From assembly GCA_037479115.1 (NCBI GenBank), contig JBBFLK010000005.1:1-64000 (forward strand): a stretch of DNA of 64,000 nucleotides, given 5' to 3'. The notes under the pieces were generated by a model. The model worked only from the letters and a program-made list of their open reading frames with translations, was not told the origin of the DNA and ran no database searches. This document shows, in pieces, positions 60,282 to 64,000 of this stretch. A program made the translations under genes and the position numbers. Each line of letters begins with the position of its first letter. Position 1 is the stretch's first letter. The stretch is from Anaerohalosphaeraceae bacterium (GTDB lineage Bacteria; Planctomycetota; Phycisphaerae; Sedimentisphaerales; Anaerohalosphaeraceae).

Positions 60282-62359
60282 CGGGCCATATTCAGACCGG
60301 ACATCTGCTGCTGAATCAGCTGCAGCGTCCTCTCCAGCCGTGCATACTGATTTTTCAGACGCGTTTCCACCCGACTGAGCCGTGATTCCTCCCGGCTGAT
60401 TTGGCTGTTGGTGCTGTCAATCCGGCCCTGCACGCTTTTCTGAACCAGCGGTACACGCCCGCCGCCGAGCTTCAGCAGATTATCCACGGTATCGTACAGG
60501 CTGCCGGCGAATCCCTGTTTGACATTCACCAGCGCATCAAAGGTCCCGTCCTGCGACATATCGACCGTCAGCACCAGGCTGTATTCCGGATATCTCGGAT
60601 ACCCGCCGCTGCTGGTAGTTTCCGTACTCCCATACAGAGTATTGCCTTCAATCCGCATCGCACGAGCCGTCGACCAGTCCTCCGTTTTGAGCTTGATCTG
60701 GGCGGAGGTAATGACGCCTCCTTCCACCGTCACCCGCACATCGTACTGTCCGCCCTGGGTGTAGCTGCTGGCCTGATAAAATTTAACGGTATTCGAATTG
60801 CTCGAGCCTGTCTTGGTGGCCCCGATGAGCGACAGCACTCCCTGATAGTTGTCCACCAGGGCCTTTTCCAGTTTACTGCTGTCCAGGGTCAGGGTGCCGT
60901 CGGCCTTGAACTTCAGCCCGATATCTGCCGGCTTGACAAAAGCATCCCGCTCCGTAAATCCGGCCGCATTAAACAGAAGCGGCGAACGAATCAGACTCGT
61001 AATCGTTGTCAGACTGTATTCCGAAGACAGAATTCCCGTCTTCTTTTCCTTCTCATTATACGTTGTCTTTTCTTTCAGGAAAGAAACCGCCGCGTTATAT
61101 GCATCGACCATCGCCTGGAGTTTGTCTTTCAGCGTGGTCGTATCGCGGTTGAGCGTTACCTCGACGCTCTTGTATCCGTCCGTGTCATTGCCGGTGGTGC
61201 TGTGCAGATTCAGCGTCACGCCGGCAATCACATCATCAATCGTGTTGGTGCTTCGGCGAATCCAGGTGTTTACATCCGCATCATCTCCCGGCGGATACCC
61301 ATCCACTTTAATCAGTGCATCCTGAGCCCGCTGGGTTTCCAGAAACGTGGAGGGCGCCAGCAGCGCCAGACTGGAGGCAATTGAACCGCCGACCGTCGTT
61401 TCCGTAAAGGTCGGAGCCGTCCAGACCGCCGACGAGCCGTCGCCGGCCACCAGCTCCAGCGAAATCGATAAATCGCTGGCCCCGCTGGTTCGGTCCGTCA
61501 GAATCAGCGCCCCCTCTTCCAGACGAACGCGGACCGTTCCTCCATAGGCATTTTCTATGGCACTGATGAGCTCTTCCACCGTGGTGTACTGATTGACCTC
61601 AAAAAATGATTCCACCGGTGTTCCGTCCCGCAGGGTCCCCTGAATCCGAATCCGGTCCGGCGTCGAACCTGTCCCAAAGCCCGAGCTGCCCTGCAGCTGC
61701 GACAACCGCGTGGTCAGCGAGGCATTTTTCCCATTGGTTGTTTTCAGCACGGACGATGTATGAACATCCGTATTGCTCGAATTAATCGAAATCTGATAAT
61801 TGGAGCCGCTTTCCCGACCGCTCAAAACCAGATGATACCGGCCGGCGGGCGACTGATAATCCAGAATGCTCGCCGTAATTCCCGGATTATCCGGGTCGTT
61901 GTTAATCAAATCCACAAGCTCCTGCAGCGTCGTCGTTGCGGTAGTCTGGACCACAAACTCTTTGTTGGCATACGACAAAATCAGATTGCCTTCGCCGACA
62001 TACTGCGTTTTGTACTGGAAGCCGTTGTGAACCCAGCGGTTGGCCGTGGCCAGCTGACGAATCTTTACATTATGCGTCCCCTCAAAGGCACTGCTGGAGG
62101 CCGTGGCCGTCAGCATCTCCTCGCTGCTCGTCTTGGCCTGATAGGTGCGCAGCTGGCTCGAATCCGACAAGGCGCTCAGCGCCGTGCGAAACGACGACAG
62201 CTTGCTGCTCAAATCGCTCACCGCCGTCCGTTTTTCTTCCAGCGTCTTCAAGCTCGACTGCAGACTGCTTAGACGGCGGCGCTCAATCTTCATCAGCTGC
62301 TCCACAATCGCCGCTGTATCAATCCCTGTCGAAAGACCGGTTAATTGGATGGAAGCCAT
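60278..62359 (-). CDS. fliD: Flagellar filament cap protein FliD
   Basis: A 693-aa secreted protein. The FliD N-terminal domain is SIQLTGLSTGIDTAAIVEQLMKIERRRLSSLQSSLKTLEEKRTAVSDLSSKL, followed by VRQL-like IRQLA and D2/D3 domains. The C-terminal domain is EKEKKTGILSSEYSLTTITSLIR...FTERDAF...ADIGLKFKADGTLTLDSSKLEKALVDNYQGVLSLIG, ending in a coiled coil. It is longer than enteric FliD (468), as in other planctomycetes. It is convergent with the FlhA-like gene (stops overlap by 4 nt) and has its own sigma-28 promoter; GAGGAAA precedes the ATG. Confidence 0.96.
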   Translation of the reverse strand: MASIQLTGLSTGIDTAAIVEQLMKIERRRLSSLQSSLKTLEEKRTAVSDLSSKLSSFRTALSALSDSSQLRTYQAKTSSEEMLTATASSSAFEGTHNVKIRQLATANRWVHNGFQYKTQYVGEGNLILSYANKEFVVQTTATTTLQELVDLINNDPDNPGITASILDYQSPAGRYHLVLSGRESGSNYQISINSSNTDVHTSSVLKTTNGKNASLTTRLSQLQGSSGFGTGSTPDRIRIQGTLRDGTPVESFFEVNQYTTVEELISAIENAYGGTVRVRLEEGALILTDRTSGASDLSISLELVAGDGSSAVWTAPTFTETTVGGSIASSLALLAPSTFLETQRAQDALIKVDGYPPGDDADVNTWIRRSTNTIDDVIAGVTLNLHSTTGNDTDGYKSVEVTLNRDTTTLKDKLQAMVDAYNAAVSFLKEKTTYNEKEKKTGILSSEYSLTTITSLIRSPLLFNAAGFTERDAFVKPADIGLKFKADGTLTLDSSKLEKALVDNYQGVLSLIGATKTGSSNSNTVKFYQASSYTQGGQYDVRVTVEGGVITSAQIKLKTEDWSTARAMRIEGNTLYGSTETTSSGGYPRYPEYSLVLTVDMSQDGTFDALVNVKQGFAGSLYDTVDNLLKLGGGRVPLVQKSVQGRIDSTNSQISREESRLSRVETRLKNQYARLERTLQLIQQQMSGLNMAR

Positions 62360-62414
62360 CGTTTTCCTCGTTCGAAACCGTCTTGCCGAAATCGCACAGT
62401 TTTTCTCCTTTAAA

Positions 62415-62441
62415 TTATCGGCAGCAAAACCCTTTCCTGTA
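62415..62441 (-). promoter_or_regulatory. Sigma-28 promoter of fliD
   Basis: On the minus strand: TACAGGAA (62441-62434), 11 bp, then GCCGATAA (62422-62415). The -10 matches the FliA consensus GCCGATAA fully; the -35 matches TAAAGTTT at 4 of 8 positions. The expected start is near 62407, 48 nt before the ATG. fliD is a late-class gene in many bacteria. Confidence 0.82.
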
Positions 62442-62459
62442 ATCTTTCTTCCGCCGGCT

Positions 62460-64000
62460 TCACATCTGAAAAACCAGTTCGCGGTCCGGACGCTCTGCTT
62501 CCAGCTGGTGGAGGATTTGCTGAAGCATTTGCCGGCTGTCCTCGGACAAATTCAGTGTTTTATCGGACAGCAAATCCCGACATATTCGAACCGCTTGTCG
62601 GACATTCTTCTCTTGGATTGCTTCCTGGATGAACTGGAAACCTTCTCGGACCAAAATTTCCGCCCTTTTTCGTCTGTATTTTTCGGCACATTGGGCAAAA
62701 AGTTCCCCGTTTCTGTCCGCATAGGTCTCCGCATGTTTTTCAAAAATGGAAACTACATAATCCCAAAAAATCCGCCGGCGTTCATACGCATCGCGCTCCG
62801 CCGCCGCAGCGGGACACAGCTGCTCCGGAGAATACCGTTCCAGCATTTCCTCCAGACAGCGAACCGTAATGGAATGACGCTGCTGAAAGCAGACCGTGTT
62901 GGCATCAGATAATCTTCGATAGAAATAATCGGAAATCCCCCCGACCATTTGAAACCGTATCTGAGGTCCGCAGCGGCACAGGAAATCAAAATCCTCCACA
63001 TTGTCCAGTTCTCTCAACAGGCCGGTCTTTTCGAACAGGGCCCGCCGCTTCAGCGAGCCGGCATTCGGAATCGGCGAATTGCCCCGGGCAAACAGCAGAG
63101 TCGGAAGAACCGCGGAATTGTTGATTGGTTCATACTTCCACACAATTCCTGTCGGCTGGCCGGCCTCATTGACCAACGTCAGTTTTTCGGGATAATAATA
63201 ATCATATCCCGGATTCTGCACGGCAAAAGCGACCATCCGCTCCAGATAACTCGGCCCGATGAAATCATCCGAATCAATCATCATCACAAAATCGCCGCGG
63301 GCCTCTCGGATTGCCCGATTTGAGGCAGCCGCCGCATTCTTGTGCGGCTGGGAGAAAAATCGGATTCGTCGGTCCCGAAACGACTGCACAGTCTTCGCCG
63401 TGCCGTCTGTACTGCCGTCATCCACAATAATCAGCTCAAAGTTTTCGTAGGTTTGAGCCAAAACGGATTCAATCGCCCGCCGGATGAACCGCTCTGTATT
63501 GTACGCCGTCATACAGATACTCACCAAGGGAGTCGAATCCAGCCGGCAGCACAAGTCAGAAGCCGATGAAGACGAAAGCGGCTCTGATTCTGGTTCAGAC
63601 GCCAACGCATATTGACCGAGAACACCGTCTTTTTTCAGAACAGAGACGACCTGCTGAATCGGGGCGTCTACCGCAAGCCACAAAACGATTTCATTGACTG
63701 TCTGAGAACGAACTGTTGGAGGAACAGCAATCTTCTGAATCAGCAGTTCCCGGTTTTCCCGGAGAAGCCAAACCAAAAACTGAATATGGAAATCCTTCTG
63801 AAGGGCTTCCCGAAGCTTCTGGCCGAATACCTCATTCGGATTCCGTTTCTCCTCGGCGGCTGCCGGCTGACTTCGCCGCCAAAGGGCGTTGATTTTGGCC
63901 CGTCCCCAGTACAGCCACCCGGAAGCAGGCTGATGGCTCCCAAGACTCAGCGAGTTCGGAACCTGGCGGATCAGATACAGCGGCTCCGGAACAAACCAGA
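62460..64000 (-). CDS. Glycosyltransferase family 2 protein, 5'-partial
   Basis: The reading frame is open from 62460 to the right edge with no stop, so the start lies outside the window. An internal ATG at 63776 is not a real start; the frame above it reads WFVPEPLYLIRQVPNSLSLG and further coding-like sequence. The main domain is a GT-A family 2 transferase: VSICMTAYNTERFIRRAIESVLAQTYENFELIIVDDGSTDGT, then MMIDSDD as the DXD site, and PNAGSLKRRALFEKTGLL. The upstream residues look like the end of another GT2 domain. A C-terminal helical segment (about 130 aa) follows. It lies downstream of fliD's promoter region, so a role in flagellin glycosylation or surface glycan synthesis is possible but unproven. 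Confidence 0.87.
   Translation of the reverse strand, partial: WFVPEPLYLIRQVPNSLSLGSHQPASGWLYWGRAKINALWRRSQPAAAEEKRNPNEVFGQKLREALQKDFHIQFLVWLLRENRELLIQKIAVPPTVRSQTVNEIVLWLAVDAPIQQVVSVLKKDGVLGQYALASEPESEPLSSSSASDLCCRLDSTPLVSICMTAYNTERFIRRAIESVLAQTYENFELIIVDDGSTDGTAKTVQSFRDRRIRFFSQPHKNAAAASNRAIREARGDFVMMIDSDDFIGPSYLERMVAFAVQNPGYDYYYPEKLTLVNEAGQPTGIVWKYEPINNSAVLPTLLFARGNSPIPNAGSLKRRALFEKTGLLRELDNVEDFDFLCRCGPQIRFQMVGGISDYFYRRLSDANTVCFQQRHSITVRCLEEMLERYSPEQLCPAAAAERDAYERRRIFWDYVVSIFEKHAETYADRNGELFAQCAEKYRRKRAEILVREGFQFIQEAIQEKNVRQAVRICRDLLSDKTLNLSEDSRQMLQQILHQLEAERPDRELVFQM

Noticed and set aside
62460-63776. Glycosyltransferase as a complete 438-aa gene
   Set aside because: The frame is open to the window edge with coding-like sequence and no ribosome site before 63776, so it is partial.

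Overview
The window reads as chromosomal DNA from a Planctomycetota bacterium of the Phycisphaerae type, probably Sedimentisphaerales-like (inference from gene content; no rRNA is present). The grounds are many large secreted LamG and dockerin-like proteins, PEP-CTERM proteins, pseudopilin-like proteins with an H-x9-DG tail, and ECF sigma factors coupled to FecR-like proteins. A sigma-54 flagellar cluster sits on the same contig. No IS element, phage, CRISPR array or rRNA was seen. One tRNA (Leu, UAG) is present.

Layout. (1) 167-21813, all on the minus strand, is a polysaccharide-degradation and surface-protein region. It holds an ECF sigma/FecR cassette followed by a LamG-dockerin protein, a PEP-CTERM protein, a pseudopilin, a BNR-4 (ulvan-lyase-like) propeller and two LamG proteins sharing an almost identical 720-bp 3' half. 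Upstream lie GH2, GH16 and GH105 enzymes and another LamG protein. (2) 22126-30149, plus strand, is one tightly overlapping operon: an HTH-PTS EIIA regulator, then hyfB-, hyfC-, hyfE- and hyfF-like genes, a NuoC/NuoD-type large subunit and a ferredoxin/NuoB fusion. The large subunit lacks every Ni-Fe ligand cysteine, so this is an energy-converting hydrogenase-related (Ehr) complex and not a true hydrogenase. (3) 30146-42245, minus strand, is a second sigma/FecR module with the same gene order as the first: PEP-CTERM, LamG-dockerin, pseudopilin, then GH5-like and GH2 enzymes. (4) 42335-45727, minus strand, is a housekeeping operon: xseA, xseB, tRNA-Leu, and a fusion of a GmhB-like HAD phosphatase to Sua5. 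(5) 46167-60281, plus strand, is a flagellar cluster: flgBC, fliEFGHIJ, a MotE-like gene, motA, two motB genes, fliOPQR, flhB and a truncated FlhA-like protein with a degenerate MinD-like tail. Two good sigma-54 promoters drive it. fliD lies convergently behind a sigma-28 promoter, and a glycosyltransferase gene runs off the right edge.

How the parts fit. The two sigma/FecR modules look like paralogous surface-signalling units that control secreted glycan-binding and glycan-degrading proteins. In each, one ectodomain family occurs both as a PEP-CTERM (exosortase-anchored) protein and as the N-terminus of a LamG-dockerin protein. The Ehr complex could couple a ferredoxin- or quinone-linked reaction to ion pumping, with its own PTS-type regulator. 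The strongest candidates for something undescribed are the duplicated sigma/FecR/PEP-CTERM/LamG/pseudopilin/CAZyme module, the FlhA-like/MinD-like hybrid at the flhA position, the HAD-Sua5 fusion behind a tRNA, and the HTH-EIIA regulator overlapping the Ehr operon.
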